Below, piece after piece: positions 1-11,517 of a stretch of DNA of 64,000 nucleotides; the stretch's first letter is position 1; each line of letters begins with the position of its first letter. Source of the DNA: Notamacropus eugenii (lineage: Eukaryota; Chordata; Mammalia; Diprotodontia; Macropodidae). The position numbers and the translations under genes were made by a program. The DNA lies in assembly GCF_028372415.1 (NCBI RefSeq), contig NC_092878.1:26026403-26090402 (forward strand). The letters run 5' to 3'. The notes below the pieces were generated by a model. That model worked only from the letters and a program-made list of their open reading frames with translations, did not search any database and was not told the origin of the DNA.

Positions 1-2394
1 AAGTAGAATCTTAAATTATGGTATCAAAAATGGGATCAAATTACATAGAGCTGATTGTTTTCAAATTAATTTTGCCTTATATTTTAGATCAGTTTTATTC
101 TAAATCCAATATGACAAACTAAATGAATGAAAAGCACATGATTATGGCCTGTCAATAAAAGTTTGATCATTGGGAATAAATCTGAGTACGAGAGGCCACT
201 TTACAAGCTCACAACAATTTTCATCCTTTCCTTCACTTACATTAGCCAGTTGGGACGGCAATGTTTGTGTTTGTGAAGTTTTGGCTTTATAAATGGGATG
301 AACATTTTAAAAATTGCTTTGTTTTGTTCACAAATGTCTTCTGTCATTTTGCTGGAACTAACGAGCTATTTGTAAATTTTGGTGACATGACACACAAGCC
401 ACACATCAGGATCACCAGAAAAAAATCAAAACTGGAGAGGGCTGTTGCCAAATTTTGTTTCTTCTGCATTTGAATTTTGACACTTGAGCGAGGTCCTTCA
501 GTGTTTGTATTAGCTTTCTCATCTCTCCAAACTCCCCAGTACTGTCAAGCTATCCATCAGAGGTGTTGGCATTTTTTAAAAAGCACCAAAGAATATACTT
601 TTTTTTGGTACATTCTCTTCTTGGACAGACAAGACAACAGTTTATTGTGCCTTATTGGCCTATCTAATGACAATACCAGCCCATTAAGAAGCCAAGTTTT
701 TAGCCATGTATTCAATTCTGACCAATTTCCCATTGTTCTCTATATCAGTTTGAACATGTAAAGGTTTTTTACCCATAAATCTCTGGGCAATCTAGTTCTC
801 TATAACTAAGCAGATAACAAGGACAGATTTTCTATGTGTGCTTGTCTACCATTACAACTTGTTTCTTGTAGAAACTTCAACTAATGGAATATTCCAGGAA
901 ATTGCAGATTTCTGTGGAAGACAGTTTGAGAAATGCTAGATTCGATTATTTTTAAGATCCCTCTCCAACTCTTTTGCTTTATGAGTCTGTGAATTACACA
1001 GCCTAGTCACAATGTCTGTTAATTGAGCAGATTTCTGTCCAACATCTTCTGAGATAACGAGAAGGAGCACTCATTAAAAAGTACCTTTGCCTGGCTCTTG
1101 TCTCCTGCCTGGGTACTTGAAGGCCCCCCCCTTCCTCATATGTATAACTCCTTGTAGCCTCACAGGTCCTGCTTCTACCCTTAATAGGTCTTGAAAGTAG
1201 CCGTTCCAGATGGAACATATGGGTAAGCAGCCTCTCAGCCAGAAAGAGCTAAGTCAATGTGGGAAGTGGTCTAAGAAAGTCCCCAGGCCATAGCAAGCAT
1301 TCCAACATTTACGGAGGAGATTGATTGGACACGTGCCCACTTGTCCAAATGAGTCCATCCTTCTTTGTTTCTGTCTCTCCATCAAAGTCAGTTCAAGTCA
1401 GCCCCAGTGGGGTACTTAGATACAAGAGTATGCAGACACTAAAGGAAATTGGCTGGCTTTCAGCAGGCTTCCTTGTAAGGAAATTTCCAACAAGAGATGT
1501 GAGAGGGGAAAGGCAGAGAGACAGAGAGCTAAGGACAGTGGGTGGCTAGATAGGTGAGGGGGGAGCTGACCCTGATCCATTACACCTGCTGCTAGAGAAC
1601 ACTATTAGTTTCATAATGCTTTTTCCGGCATCTCTAGAGTTCTTTGTTCCACGCTGGCCATCACTGACCAGTCTGGCTTCCAGACAAGACCAGACAGATT
1701 GCTCTGCAGTTTGGATTTCAGCTGGCTCCTTCCTTCTAATGAGCTGTCATTCAAAAGCCCCTGTCCCATAGAAAGCCACATGATGCTTAGGAAGGCAGTG
1801 GAGGGATAGCACAGGTGGCAGTGTCCATATGTGGGCAATAGACCATAATGTCTAGGTTGTAGGGGGTTCTTAGGATGGACCTGTCCTGACATCTTTGATT
1901 AAGAATGCTTTACCGATATGCTTCTAGGCAACCTGGTTCTCCATTAAGTATAGTAACCTTATATCAGATTCTCTGGAGCAATCCTAATTTCAGGGAAATA
2001 AAATGAACTCTTAATGAGACTTTGCAAAAAAAAAAATCTTTTGTTAGGACATGTGTCATGATTTTTAAGACTGTGGGGAAAAGTGATCAACATACTTGCA
2101 GCACAGAACCTGAAAACAGACAGATAATCATCTGGGCCTTGCTATTGCCTAATGGATCAGAGCTGCTAAGGGTCTACTGGGAGAAGTTAAAACCAATGAG
2201 ACCGTGGCAGGTTTTGTTCTTCCATACAAAGATCTCAAAGCACTTTCTCAGTACTAAGAAGTTTTCCATTCTATCTTATAGAAGTATGACGAAGTCAAGG
2301 AACTGGCATATTGTTATTGATAGGGAGTCTGAGTAGAACTGAGAAGATCATAAAGGCATTCCCCAATTTAGGATTAGGAGTCCTCTTTTTCCTA
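1..2394. other. single-copy intergenic sequence, no gene seen
   Basis: I see no repeat family and no gene here. Open frames are short and none resembles a known protein. The first 450 bases or so are AT-rich and free of recognisable transposons, so they could include a conserved non-coding element, but the sequence alone cannot show that. Confidence 0.5.
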
Positions 2395-2597
2395 TGGATT
2401 ATGCTTTCCTCTGGAGCCATTGCCAGTGATTTTGACCTATGCCTTGCCACTGGTCTCTGATGACTCTGGAGGAGAGAGAGTGAGGCTGATGATGTTGCAC
2501 AGCTCTGCCTCACTTCAATCCAGTTCACTCACAAGCCAAGACATCACACCCATGACATCATTGGGCCTTTTTGAAAACAAAGGATGAACAATAACAC
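2395..2597 (+). mobile_element. TSR-family retroposon, 5'-truncated
   Basis: The copy shows the family landmarks in order: a degenerate form of the GCCACTGGACCCAGATGG block, the GTGAGGCTG block, the CACAGC..TGCCTCACTT block, and a 3' end with TTGAAAACAAAGGATGAACA. It aligns by eye with copies near 24.6, 32.4 and 32.7 kb on the same strand and 3.2, 27.9 and 50.9 kb on the other. It is diverged, so old. Confidence 0.75.
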
Positions 2598-2877
2598 TCT
2601 TTCCTCCCAAGAAGACCTGTGGGAAACCAGTCCTGGTCCACAGCTAAGTAGGAACTCCTAGGACAGGGTGCTCCCAGCCAGTTAGCCAAATAGGCAGCTA
2701 GGAAGTTGTACTTAAAGTCCTACCTGCCCCCAAATATCATTGTCCTTAATAGGGTTCCCAGGGGATGCCTAATATTTCTATAGCATCATTCCTTTGGATG
2801 AAGGCATTTTATTCAGAAGGCTCTTGATAAAATGTAATTAAGCTACTTGAGGGTAGTTATTTTTTATTTTTCTTGTG

Positions 2878-3122
2878 AATTTGTTGTTCATTTGTTTTAG
2901 TCATGTCTGATTCTTCATGACCCCATTTGGTGTTTGCTTGGCAGAGATACTAGAGTGGTTTGCCATCTCCTTCTCCAGCTCATTTGACAGATGAGGAAAC
3001 TGAGACAAACAGGGTGAAGTGACTTGCCCAGGGTCATACAAGTAGTCTGAGGCTTGATATGAACTCAGGTCTTCCTGATGCCAGGCCTGGTGCTATATCT
3101 ACTGCAACACCCAGCTGCCCTT
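2878..3122 (-). mobile_element. MAR1-type SINE (BovB/RTE-like tail)
   Basis: This is an antisense copy: the + strand starts with the tail (TTTAGTCATGTCTGATTCTT), passes the GTTTGCCATCTCCTTCTCC block and the GATGAGGAAACTGAG block, and ends in the tRNA-like head (CACCCAGCTGCCC). Nearly full length. Confidence 0.85.
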
Positions 3123-3193
3123 CTTATGAATTTACTACGACTAATTTACATTCTACTTTTTTGAAACCATGTCCTATTATGACACTTAAATTG

Positions 3194-3465
3194 TTGCTGC
3201 TGTTTTCATTCTTGAAGAGGACCATGACATCAGGAAGATATCATGACTGGCAAGTGAATTGGATTTAAGTGAGGCAGGGCTATGCAAAGTCACCAACCTC
3301 ACTTTCTCTTCCAGAGCCATCTGGGTCCAATGGCAAGATGTGAATCAAGATGACTGGAGATGGCCCTGGATGCTACAGGAGACATTGGCCTTTTTAAGTT
3401 AAGGTCTTTCCTGGGTCTTAGATTGTCTGAAGGCAACGCCCATTCAGTAATTAACTCTTTGAAGG
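3194..3465 (-). mobile_element. TSR-family retroposon
   Basis: Antisense copy. The + strand begins with the tail (TTCTTGAAGAGGACCATGAC), then ATCATGACTGGCAAGTGAAT, GAGCCATCTGGGTCCAATGG and the GATGACTGGAGATGGCCC block, and runs to the CAACGCCCATTCAGTAATTA region that lies further 5' in the family. Confidence 0.8.
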
Positions 3466-3514
3466 TAAGAGTCATGTCTTATTTACTCTTACCTTATCTA
3501 CTTGTAGTAGAAAG

Positions 3515-3605
3515 GCAAGAATCAATCAATAAGCATTTATTAAGTGCCTAATATATCCAGACACTCTACTGTGTACCAGGGTTACAAAGACAAAGAATGT
3601 GAAGG
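3515..3605 (+). mobile_element. L2-type repeat fragment
   Basis: AATAAGCATTTATTAAGTGC, a diverged CTGTGTACCAGGG and GGAGCTCTTTACATTCC are the landmarks of the L2-like tail motif that recurs in the window near 5.1, 15.3 and 37.1 kb. Confidence 0.55.
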
Positions 3606-3724
3606 AGCTCTTTACATTCCTCTGTTCTAGGAAGACCTAGTGTTGGGTGCTACCTCTGCACATGGGCAATATGGCTCTGGGCAAATCATACATTACCCCC
3701 CCCAGCAACTGTCTAAGCCTATAA

Positions 3725-3818
3725 TTTCCAAAATAGGTGTCAGTCAGCATTGGTAGAGTGAGTTCCCTCAGTGGGAATTTGCTACATGAATAAAATCAAA
3801 ATCTGGTCCCCTCATACA
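3725..3818 (+). mobile_element. THER/MIR3-type repeat fragment
   Basis: The stretch GTCAGCATTGGTAGAGTGAG followed by a degenerate ATGAATAAAATCAAAATC matches related stretches near 7.2 kb and 26.3 kb. The three form a small repeat group, probably part of an ancient CORE-SINE. Subfamily not assigned. Confidence 0.4.
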
Positions 3819-4339
3819 ATGTACTACAATAGAAGTTTCCCTAACTATCGCTTCAGCTAACTTTGCTACTAGCGGTTGCTATTATATTTCCAGTTATTAT
3901 AGTTTTTATTTTGCCATGGCTACCTAAAAAACAAATTGTTTCTTTTCCTTAATTAAGAACTTGGTATTTGTTTTTTCCTTTTACTTCCACCTTTGGGATT
4001 CTCCCACTACAGAGGGTCATCAGAAGATGGTGTGCTTTGTCAAATAGTTAAAGTGAAAAAAAATTATTATTATTTTGCTTCAGTGCGGTTAATTAGGCAA
4101 TTGTAGCCATAGCTAGCTGGTTTTTGCCTTGGAGTGGGCAAGGGATGTGCAGGATGGTCTGGGAAGAAGTGAATCCCAGAATAGAAACTACGAGGGGAGG
4201 AAACAAGTCTCCTCCTGACAATAGCTCCTGCCATCTACAGGGCCAAACAGGAAAGGATACACACTTTCAATTTTCTGCCCTGGGACAAAGCCCTAGTCAC
4301 CACTCTGCATCCCATTAAATAATGAAAAACTATTTTCTA
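3819..4339. other. single-copy sequence, no gene seen
   Basis: I recognise no repeat or gene. The only open frame (about 64 codons) has no family resemblance. Confidence 0.45.
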
Positions 4340-4545
4340 TAGATAGGTCATAAATTCAGAAATAGAAGGGACCTTAGAGGCCATTGAATCCAACTCACTC
4401 GTTTCATAGATGAGGCAACTGAGGTTCCTCACTGACTTGTCCAAGGTAATTCAGCTGGTGAACATGTGGGATAGGATTTGAAACCAGATCATCCTGACTC
4501 AAAGTCCAACACTACGTTTACTGTTCTACAATACACAATCTGCCA
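4340..4545 (-). mobile_element. MIR-type SINE fragment
   Basis: GAAGGGACCTTAGAGGCCAT, then GATGAGGCAACTGAGG and a diverged GGATTTGAAACCAGATCATC give the common antisense MIR/THER layout. Confidence 0.6.
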
Positions 4546-5025
4546 TGGGCCACATATTGAATCAGGGGTTGTGGGTTCAAATCCTATCTCAGACACATAC
4601 TGCCAGTGTGACCTCGGGAAAATTATGCTACTTTTCTGGATCTGGATTTCCACATGTATAAAAAAAAAAGAGGGTCAGTACTTCTTAAACTGTGAGTCAA
4701 AATTCCATGAAAAATTTGTCAACAGTAAATGGTTTCTGAACATGCAGTGACCAAAAACTAATTCAAAATCAAACTTGCAATAAATCCGAGGTGTTTTTGG
4801 CAGTGCTTGCCAGCACTGCATCACACAACCTCATTGCAGCTTTGGTTCTGAACACAAAGCATGCGCACTTTGCACCACACATGCCCTCAGGTCACACACC
4901 ACCAATGAATGCTAACAAAACACAAAAAGAGGTCACAACTGGAAAAAGTTTACAAAGTCCTGGACTAGATGACCTGTATAAGGTTCCTTCTAGTTCCAAA
5001 ACTGTGATCTTATCATTCCATGATC
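4546..5025 (+). mobile_element. THER1-type SINE split by a hAT insertion
   Basis: The 5' part (4546-4675) holds the head and CORE landmarks (GGGTTCAAATCCTATCTCAG, then GTGTGACCTCGGG). The 3' part resumes at 4963 with GGACTAGATGACCTGTATAA and GGTTCCTTCTAGTTCC, which normally follow directly. The interruption is the hAT-like element at 4676-4962, so the SINE is the older of the two. Confidence 0.7.
4676..4962. mobile_element. hAT-like non-autonomous DNA transposon (287 bp)
   Basis: The element starts CAGTACTTCTTAAACTGT and ends with the near reverse complement AAGTTTACAAAGTCCTG, giving inverted terminal repeats of about 18 bp with the CAG start usual for hAT elements. It has no coding capacity. 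It sits inside a THER1-type SINE. The 8-bp target duplication is no longer clear, which fits an old copy. Confidence 0.65.
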
Positions 5026-5049
5026 GTGATTATTTGTTCTGGCACAAAT

Positions 5050-5170
5050 CAGCATAATCACAACAAATGTTTATTTAGCACCTACCTACTCTGTGCTTGA
5101 CTTGGTGTGGGAGGAGACAAAAAGCTTACAAAAAGTAAGATAGAGTTCCTATCCTAAAGAAGCTAGCAAG
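5050..5170 (+). mobile_element. L2-type repeat fragment
   Basis: AACAAATGTTTATTTAGCAC, TCTGTGCTTGACTTGG and GAGTTCCTATCCTAAAGAAG follow the L2-like tail pattern also seen near 3.5 and 15.3 kb. Confidence 0.5.
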
Positions 5171-5216
5171 GGATAAAATCACCAGCATAGCTAACTATAA
5201 AACATGTTACTCCATG

Positions 5217-5470
5217 ATAGGAGGCATAATGGATGGAGTACTGGGCCTGAAGCCAGGAAGAAATGAGTTCAAATCCAGGATCAGATATTTAGTAGCTGTG
5301 TGACCCTAGACAAGTCACTTGCTGCCTCAGTTTCCTCAACTGTACAATGAGGATAATAATAATAGCACCTATCTCCTTAGATTGTTATGAGGAATTAAAT
5401 GATATATTTGCAAAACACTTTACAAAACTTTAATTCTATGTAAATGCTAATTAAAATTAGGATGATAATA
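5217..5470 (+). mobile_element. THER1-type SINE
   Basis: Full order of landmarks: head (AATGGATGGAGTACTGGGCC), GAGTTCAAATCCAGGATCAG, GTGTGACCCTAGACAAGTCA, CCTCAGTTTCCTCAACTGT, and the L2-like tail with AATAATAATAGCACCTA and AAAACACTTTACAAAAC. Confidence 0.85.
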
Positions 5471-5629
5471 AGCTCAACAATGTGCTGTATGAGGTTTAAG
5501 GAAAGGTTCACTATCAACAAGCCTTTGTCAAGTGCCTACTGTTTGCCAGACGCTGTAATAACCAGAAGCTTATCAGATGTTTTGTGGAGGAAGTAGCATT
5601 TGTGTTGAGTTTGAAAGGATGAGTAGGAC

Positions 5630-5878
5630 TTTGGCACAGTGGATAGAGTGCCAAGCCTGGAGTCAGGAAGACTCATCTTTCTGAATTCAAATCTAACCTC
5701 AAATGCTTACTAGCTGTGTGATTCTGGGCAAATCACTTAACTCTGTTTGCCTCAGTTTCCTCATCTGTAAAATAAGCTGGAGAAGGAAATGGCAAACCAC
5801 TCTAATATCTTTGTTAAGAAAACCCCAAATGGGGTCAGGAAGAGTCAGATACAACTGTAAGGACTGAAGAAAAACAAG
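5630..5878 (+). mobile_element. MAR1-type SINE (BovB/RTE-like tail)
   Basis: Head with GCACAGTGGATAGAGTGCC, then CORE region, then GGAGAAGGAAATGGCAAACC and the tail AAGAGTCAGATACAACTG. Nearly full length. Confidence 0.88.
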
Positions 5879-6554
5879 ACTTAGAGAAGGCACAATGGTC
5901 AGGCCTTTATAACTGCCTTGTTTCATTTCCAAACTGTCTTGCTTACTTTTCATCCCAACCTAGGAGTCTTTCTGTCTTTACTTATTATGCTCTAGGGGTA
6001 ATATCTAACTTCAAGCTGTGATGTCACCTCTGAGGCTACCTAAACTCCAAGCTAGAGGCTCTCCTTTTCTGGATTCCTCACACTGCCTTTTGAGCAAGTC
6101 TCCCAGGTTTTCCTCAAGACTTTTCCCTCCCCGTTTTCTCTCCCTCCTGGTCCCCTTTAGGCTCCCTTTAGGTCAGCTGATGTGCTTCCTTCTGGCTGTC
6201 CCCTGTAACCTCCTGTAACTTGGATCAAATCATCTGCCACCTTGCCTCTTTGGCCTCTCCTTTTTTTCCCCTTCATTCCTGCCTCTGCTTCCCCCAGTCA
6301 CAGCTCTCAGGAACACCACTGTATCTGTCTGTCCATCAGCTGGGAAATCTGCATTGGCTATACTTCCTTTTCAATTTAACAGCCTTTTCTTCTACTGGGC
6401 AAAAGGGACCACAAATAAAATTCACCACAAAAATGGGGAGCAGAGGCCATATTCCTTCACCATTAGTAACTCATTAGAATAGACTGTATTCATTTCTTAG
6501 AAGACCTAGATAAAGTGGGGACAGAATGGGACACAGAACAGATAAGGGAAATGA
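5879..6554. other. pyrimidine-biased single-copy sequence, no gene seen
   Basis: Rich in C and T on the + strand, with no recognisable repeat or exon. The open frames of 66 and 85 codons look compositional. Confidence 0.4.
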
Positions 6555-6808
6555 TGACAATAGGTACCAACCGCATTACACATTAAGGTTTCAAAGGTCT
6601 TTGTGTCTATTTTCTTATTTTTATCATAACGAGCCTGAAAATCAGATGCTATTATTATCCTCATTTTACAGATGAGGAAACTGAGGCTAAGAAAGGTTAA
6701 GTGACTTGTCCAGGGTCACACAGCTAATAAGACTCAGAGACAAGATTTTAACTCTGGTTTTTCTGGCTCCAGCTTCTCTGGTCTATCTGCTGTGACATCT
6801 TGCTGCCC
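6555..6808 (-). mobile_element. THER1-type SINE
   Basis: Antisense: the tail-derived ATTATTATCCTCATTTTACA leads into GATGAGGAAACTGAGGC, AAGTGACTTGTCCAGGGTCA, then head sequence ending CTTGCTGCCC. Confidence 0.8.
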
Positions 6809-6999
6809 TAAATGTGAAGGGAAGGAAGGAAGTAGAGGGAGGATGGTGTGAGAAACAGAGGGGGCCTGCAGGGAATAAATGTGAGAACTCATAACACCTG
6901 GTTTGGAAAGGAAGGAGGTGAGGATAAAAAGACAATGGAGAGATAAAGATGAGAGAATCATAGAAATCTATTTCATTTGGGGAACAGCAAATAGCCCTA

Positions 7000-7395
7000 G
7001 ACCAGGCCTGGAATCTCTGTTCTGTGACCTAAAAGCCGATGTGTCACTGGGGAAGGCATTTCTTTCTATCCCCAGTTTCTCTTCTGTAAAATGGGAGTGA
7101 TAACATATGTATGAGATAGACAACCTGCTGTGGAGTCAAGGAGACATGAGTTTATGTCCCACTTCTGATACCTATTGGCTATTTTGACCTTAGCAACAAC
7201 TCTCTCAGACTGCAAGTTGCAAAGTAGGTGGTGATCTATATTGGGTAGAGAGCTTCTTCACCAGTAATTCCCTATACCAATGAAATCTGTCTGTTTCCCA
7301 AGGTTGTTGTGAAGCACAAATGTCTGAGATACTATATGTAAAACACTTTGTGAACCTTAAAGACTATGCAAATGGAAGCTGATACTATTATTAAC
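7000..7395 (+). mobile_element. THER/MIR-type SINE fragments
   Basis: A CORE-like block (TTCTCTTCTGTAAAATGGGA) is followed by a THER/MIR3-like block (TACCAATGAAATCTGTCTG) and a THER1-like tail (AAAACACTTTGTGAACCTTA). Probably two overlapping old SINE copies; the junction is not clear. Confidence 0.5.
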
Positions 7396-7559
7396 CCAGA
7401 GTCTACTCTGCCTTGGAGATTGTTGGGCCTTTTCACTGGTCCTTTGAGGCTTTAAACAGCGGTAGCTCTCCACAGATCAGTGGAACCTCACTGACTTCCT
7501 GTCAGGAGTCATTCTGTTTTCTTTCCATGTCTCTGTAGTAATTGGAGTAATTTCTTCAG

Positions 7560-7812
7560 ATTCTTTCTTCTTTTGAGGCTTAACAACTGTTTCTCAAACC
7601 TCACTCTCTCCTCCCTCCCCTTCTTGCTCATTTTATCACTCTCTTCTCTCCCTTTCTCTTCTACTCCCCCTTCTTTCTCCTCTTTTCACTCTCCCTCTCC
7701 TTTCATCCTTGCCCCTCTTCTTTCTATTTCTCTCTTTCCATTTCTCTTTTCCCTCTTTCCATCTTTCTCTTTCTCCCTCTTCCCTTCTCTTTCCCTCCTG
7801 GTCCTCCTCTCC
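7560..7812 (+). repeat. imperfect polypyrimidine tract
   Basis: About 250 bases almost wholly C and T, built of TCTCCC, TTTCTC and CCTTCT units without one fixed period. It makes serine/leucine/proline-rich spurious open frames on the + strand and a lysine/arginine-rich one on the - strand. Confidence 0.85.
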
Positions 7813-8019
7813 CCAACCAGGAAAATCCTAGACTGCAAATGCAGAGCTTATCATCTTTATTTAATAGCACAGCAAGGGTATATTCCCAAGGACTCAACAT
7901 GGACATGGATAAAGGGTGTGTATGACCTGTTATGGATCAGGCATTATCATCAAGAGCTTCCAGAAAGACTGTGATTTCTGTCTTCTGGGAAAGGCTCTTT
8001 GGGGAGCAGGGATATGATT

Positions 8020-9530
8020 GCAATAAACACACAATGGAAGAACTCAGGGAGGGACTATATGAACATAATTACAAAGCGCTCTTCACACAAATAGAGACAT
8101 ATCTAAACAATTGGAAAAATATTAATTGCTCATGGGTAGGCTGAGTCAATATAATAAAAATGAAAATTCTATCTAATTTAATTTACTTGTTCAGTGCTAT
8201 ACAAGTCAAACTAACAAAGAATTCTTTTTTGTTTATGTATAGAACTAGAAAAAATAATAGCAAAATTCTTCTGGAAGAACAAAGGTGAAGAATATCAAGG
8301 AAATCAATGAAAAAAAGGTGAAGGAAGGTATCCTAGAAGTATCAGATTTCACACTATGTTACAAAGTAGCAATCATGAGAACAGTCTGGTATTGATTAAT
8401 CACAGTGAATCAGTGGAACAGATTAGGTACACAATACACAGTAGTAAATGACTATAGTAATCTAATGTTTGACAAACTCAAAGATCCAAGTTTCGGGGGT
8501 TAGAACTCACTATTTGATAAAAATTGTTGGGAAAACTAGAAAGCAGTTTTGAAGAAACTAGGCAGAGACCAACATCTTACACCATATACCAAACTAAGGT
8601 CAAAATGGGTAAATGATTTAGACATAAAGGGTGATACCATAAACAAGTTAGGGGAACATGGGAAAATGAACCTGTCAGATTTATGTATAAAAGAAGAGTT
8701 TATGACCAAACAAGAGGTAGAGAGGGTCATACGAAGTAAAATTAATTTCTAGTAATTTTAATTATAATTAATTTATTAATTAATAAAATGAAATTAAACT
8801 AACTTTAAAAGTTTTTCACTAATAAAACTAATGGATCCAAAATTATAAGGAAAACAGGAAACTAGGGGGGAAATTTTGCAACAAATTTCTTTAATAAAAG
8901 CCTCATTTCTCAAATATATAGAGAATTGAGCCCAATTTATAAATATGAGCCATTCCCCAGTTGATAAATGGTGAACGAATATGAGCATGAAGTTTTCAGA
9001 AGAAATCAAAACTATCAATAGTGATCTGAAAAAATGCTCTAAATCACTATTGCTTAGAGAAATGCAAATTAAAACAACTCTGTGATACCATCTCGCAATT
9101 GGCTAATATAACAGAAGAGGAAAATAACAAATCAAGACAATAATCCAAGACAATTCCAAAAGATTCGTGATGAAAAAATACTATCCACCCTTAGAGAGAA
9201 AACTGATAAACTCTGAATGCAGATTGAAGCATACTTTAAAATTTTTCTTTATCATTTTCTTTATAATTTGTACTCGTTATTGTTTTTATTTTATTATATT
9301 CTTTGTTTTATCATTTTATTTTGCATGTTTTCTTTGGCAACATAGCTAATATGGAAATATTGGCTAATATGGAAATAATATGATTTCACATGTATAATCA
9401 ATATATTGCTTGTCATCTCAAGGGGTAGAGAAGGGATGAGTAGGGAGAATGTAGAACTCAAGAGTGAAAAATGATTATTAAAAATGTTTTACATGTAATT
9501 GGGAAATATTTAGTGAAATAAAAATAATTT
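8020..9530 (+). mobile_element. L1 retrotransposon, degenerate ORF2 3' part plus 3' UTR
   Basis: The protein trace near 8060-8170 reads like the C-terminal third of L1 ORF2 (a run like QIETYLNNWK, then a broken NIIKMKILSNL). Further on are the L1 landmarks CTTACACCATATACCAAACT, GTGATACCATAAACAAGTTA and GAAATGCAAATTAAAACAAC. Near 9120 the sequence jumps straight to the 3' UTR (CAAGACAATTCCAAAAGATT), so an internal block is missing. It ends with a run of AATAAAAATAA. Frames are broken by many stops. Confidence 0.8.
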
Positions 9531-9590
9531 ATGAGTATATATCTATATATGTCTGTATTTGTGTATATATGTATGTGTGTGTTTCTACAG
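9531..9590. repeat. TA/TG-rich microsatellite
   Basis: Irregular alternation of TATA, TGTG and TATG units right after the A-rich end of the L1, a usual site of microsatellite birth. Confidence 0.7.
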
Positions 9591-9599
9591 TCATAGAGG

Positions 9600-10115
9600 A
9601 GTTTTGGTAGCTCTTTTTTAAATGCTCCTTATAAGTACTTTTTGTGGTAGCAAAGTGGTTTTCTACTGGGAATTGCTAAGCAAATTGTGGTATAGCTATG
9701 CAATAGAATAAAACAAATAGGATGACTATAGAGAAGCATCTGAAGATTTACATGAATTGATGCTGAGTGAAGTAAGCAGAGCCAAGAAAACGATAATGTA
9801 GAGTGAATAGGATTTAAATGAAAAGAAAGTAACTAGAAAACACAAGTGAATTTTGCAAAATTACAAAATTATATGGTCACAAAGAAGAGATATGAGGAAA
9901 ATACCCTCACTGTACCCACTTGAAGAGTGGAAGATCCATAGATGTGGAACACTGTACATATTTTCAGAATTTTTTGAAGTATTGATAAGTTTTGCTAATT
10001 TTTTTTCTTAAAAATATTATTTATCATATAGGATGAGTCTCTAGTGGGGCAATGAGAGGGAGACTGGGAGAGATTTTGATGACATAAAAACAAAAGATAG
10101 CAGCAAAATTTTATG
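9600..10115 (+). mobile_element. L1 3' end, second 3' UTR type
   Basis: It has the L1 stretch GAATTGATGCTGAGTGAAGT followed by a 3' UTR unlike that of the copy just upstream: TTTTGCAAAATTACAAAATT, GAAGAGATATGAGGAAAAT, GATGTGGAACACTGTACATA. The same 3' UTR type recurs at 10,345-10,660 and, antisense, near 30.7 kb. Confidence 0.75.
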
Positions 10116-10243
10116 GAAAGGAGAAAGGAAGGAAGGAAGGAAGGAAGGAAGGAAGGAAGGAAGGAAGGAAGGAAGGAAGGAAGGAAGGAAGGAAGGAAGG
10201 AAGGAAGGAAGGGAAGGAAGGAAAGGAGAGAGGAAGGAAGGAA
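10116..10243 (+). repeat. (GGAA)n tetranucleotide microsatellite
   Basis: About 21 nearly perfect GGAA units are followed by a few variant units (GGGAAGG, GGAAAGGAGAG). It follows the end of the L1 3' UTR. Confidence 0.95.
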
Positions 10244-10247
10244 GAAA

Positions 10248-10330
10248 ATCCCAGTTTTTCCATTTACCAGCTGAATGTTCATGGGTAAGTCACTTATTCT
10301 CCTTGTGGTTCAATTTCCTTATCACACTTA
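10248..10330 (+). mobile_element. THER1-type SINE fragment
   Basis: TTACCAGCTGAATGTTCATG, GGGTAAGTCACTTATTCTCC and CAATTTCCTTATCAC are the central CORE part; head and tail are missing. Confidence 0.55.
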
Positions 10331-10344
10331 GAAAAACAATTACC

Positions 10345-10660
10345 ACAAAACAATAGAAAATTAATTTTGCAAGGTTACAAAAACTTAGTACAACTCTAAA
10401 GAAGAGATTAAAAACTCCAGCTACTCCTACTCCTTTGCAGAGGTGGGAGGTCCAGGGGTGTGGAATACTGTATATATTTTCAGATTGTTGTGTTTTTGCA
10501 TTGATCCATTAAGCTTGATTTTTCCCTCTTCTTCCTCTTTTTGTTCTTGTTAAAAAAAATCTTTATTATACAGGTTGGCTCCCTAGAAGGAGAAAAAAGG
10601 GAGAAATACAGGGAGAAATATAGGCTATACAAAATAAAACATAATAAAAATTATTTTTAA
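10345..10660 (+). mobile_element. L1 3' end, second 3' UTR type
   Basis: Same 3' UTR type as at 9.6-10.1 kb: TTAATTTTGCAAGGTTACAA, GAGGTGGGAGGTCCAGGGGT, GGAATACTGTATATATTTTC, ending in AATAAAACATAATAAAAATT. Strongly 5'-truncated. Confidence 0.75.
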
Positions 10661-11517
10661 AAATGCTACTTGATGTTTGTGCTTCTTGACATAGACTTGG
10701 CTCTAGAGCTATGGCTTTAAACTAGGGAATTCTTCCCTAGTTTAGGGTAGAGGTACAGAGTATGAAATGATAGTCCTTTGGCCACAAGGCAACTGGCTAA
10801 ACGTTTACTGAGCTTGACGAAACTTGATGAGTTGAATGTGGGGAAAATGGGAGGATGTCATAGCTCCTAGGTATGGACTCACACCCTGAGCTTGTTTCCT
10901 TGTCCTTGGTTTGAGACCTGAGGCCTCTGCAAACATACAAGAGCCTATTTTGAGCAATAAACAGGATGGGGGGCAGGGGAGGGGCGGGGAGGCCCGAGGC
11001 ACTGGCTGCCTTATCATGGGCTTTGTCTGTTTACTGGAGAGCCAGGGCAAGAGAGTATGTAATGAAGGGCTCAGATGTCTCTGTGAATGTAACCAGGAGG
11101 CCTGGTGGGGAAGGGTGGGTGAGGAGCTGGAGGGAGAAATGGAAGAAGGACAGATTGGGGGCAGGAGACCAAGGATAGGAGACAAAGAGTAAAAAAAGGA
11201 CCCATGATCATTTTAAATGATTAAGCTGCTTTCTGTGCACTAATTAAAGCTAAAATCTCAGCCTCAGGTTGCCATGAATGTCCCTTCCAAACTGAGGCCA
11301 CCTGGTGAGATGCCAGGCCCATTAGCCAGAGGCTACTTTCTCTCTTTGCTGATTCACATTCAACTGCCTTCCATCTCTAGCTGCCCCTTTCTTCTCAGAA
11401 CGAATGATACAGAACAGCTAATCCAGAACCAGAGTTTCCTCAGGCATAGAGTCAACCACCTATCCTTGAAGAATCAAAAGCAAATTAAGTTGTACAGGGA
11501 ATTTCTGCTCAGGTTCA
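10661..11517. other. single-copy sequence, candidate conserved non-coding
   Basis: No repeat family is recognisable. GC-rich parts (10,960-11,150) alternate with a TAAT-rich part at about 11,205-11,255 containing TGATCATTTTAAATGATTAA and CACTAATTAAAGC, which look like homeodomain sites. The open frames on both strands come from the GGGGAGG-rich composition. No exon recognised. Confidence 0.4.
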
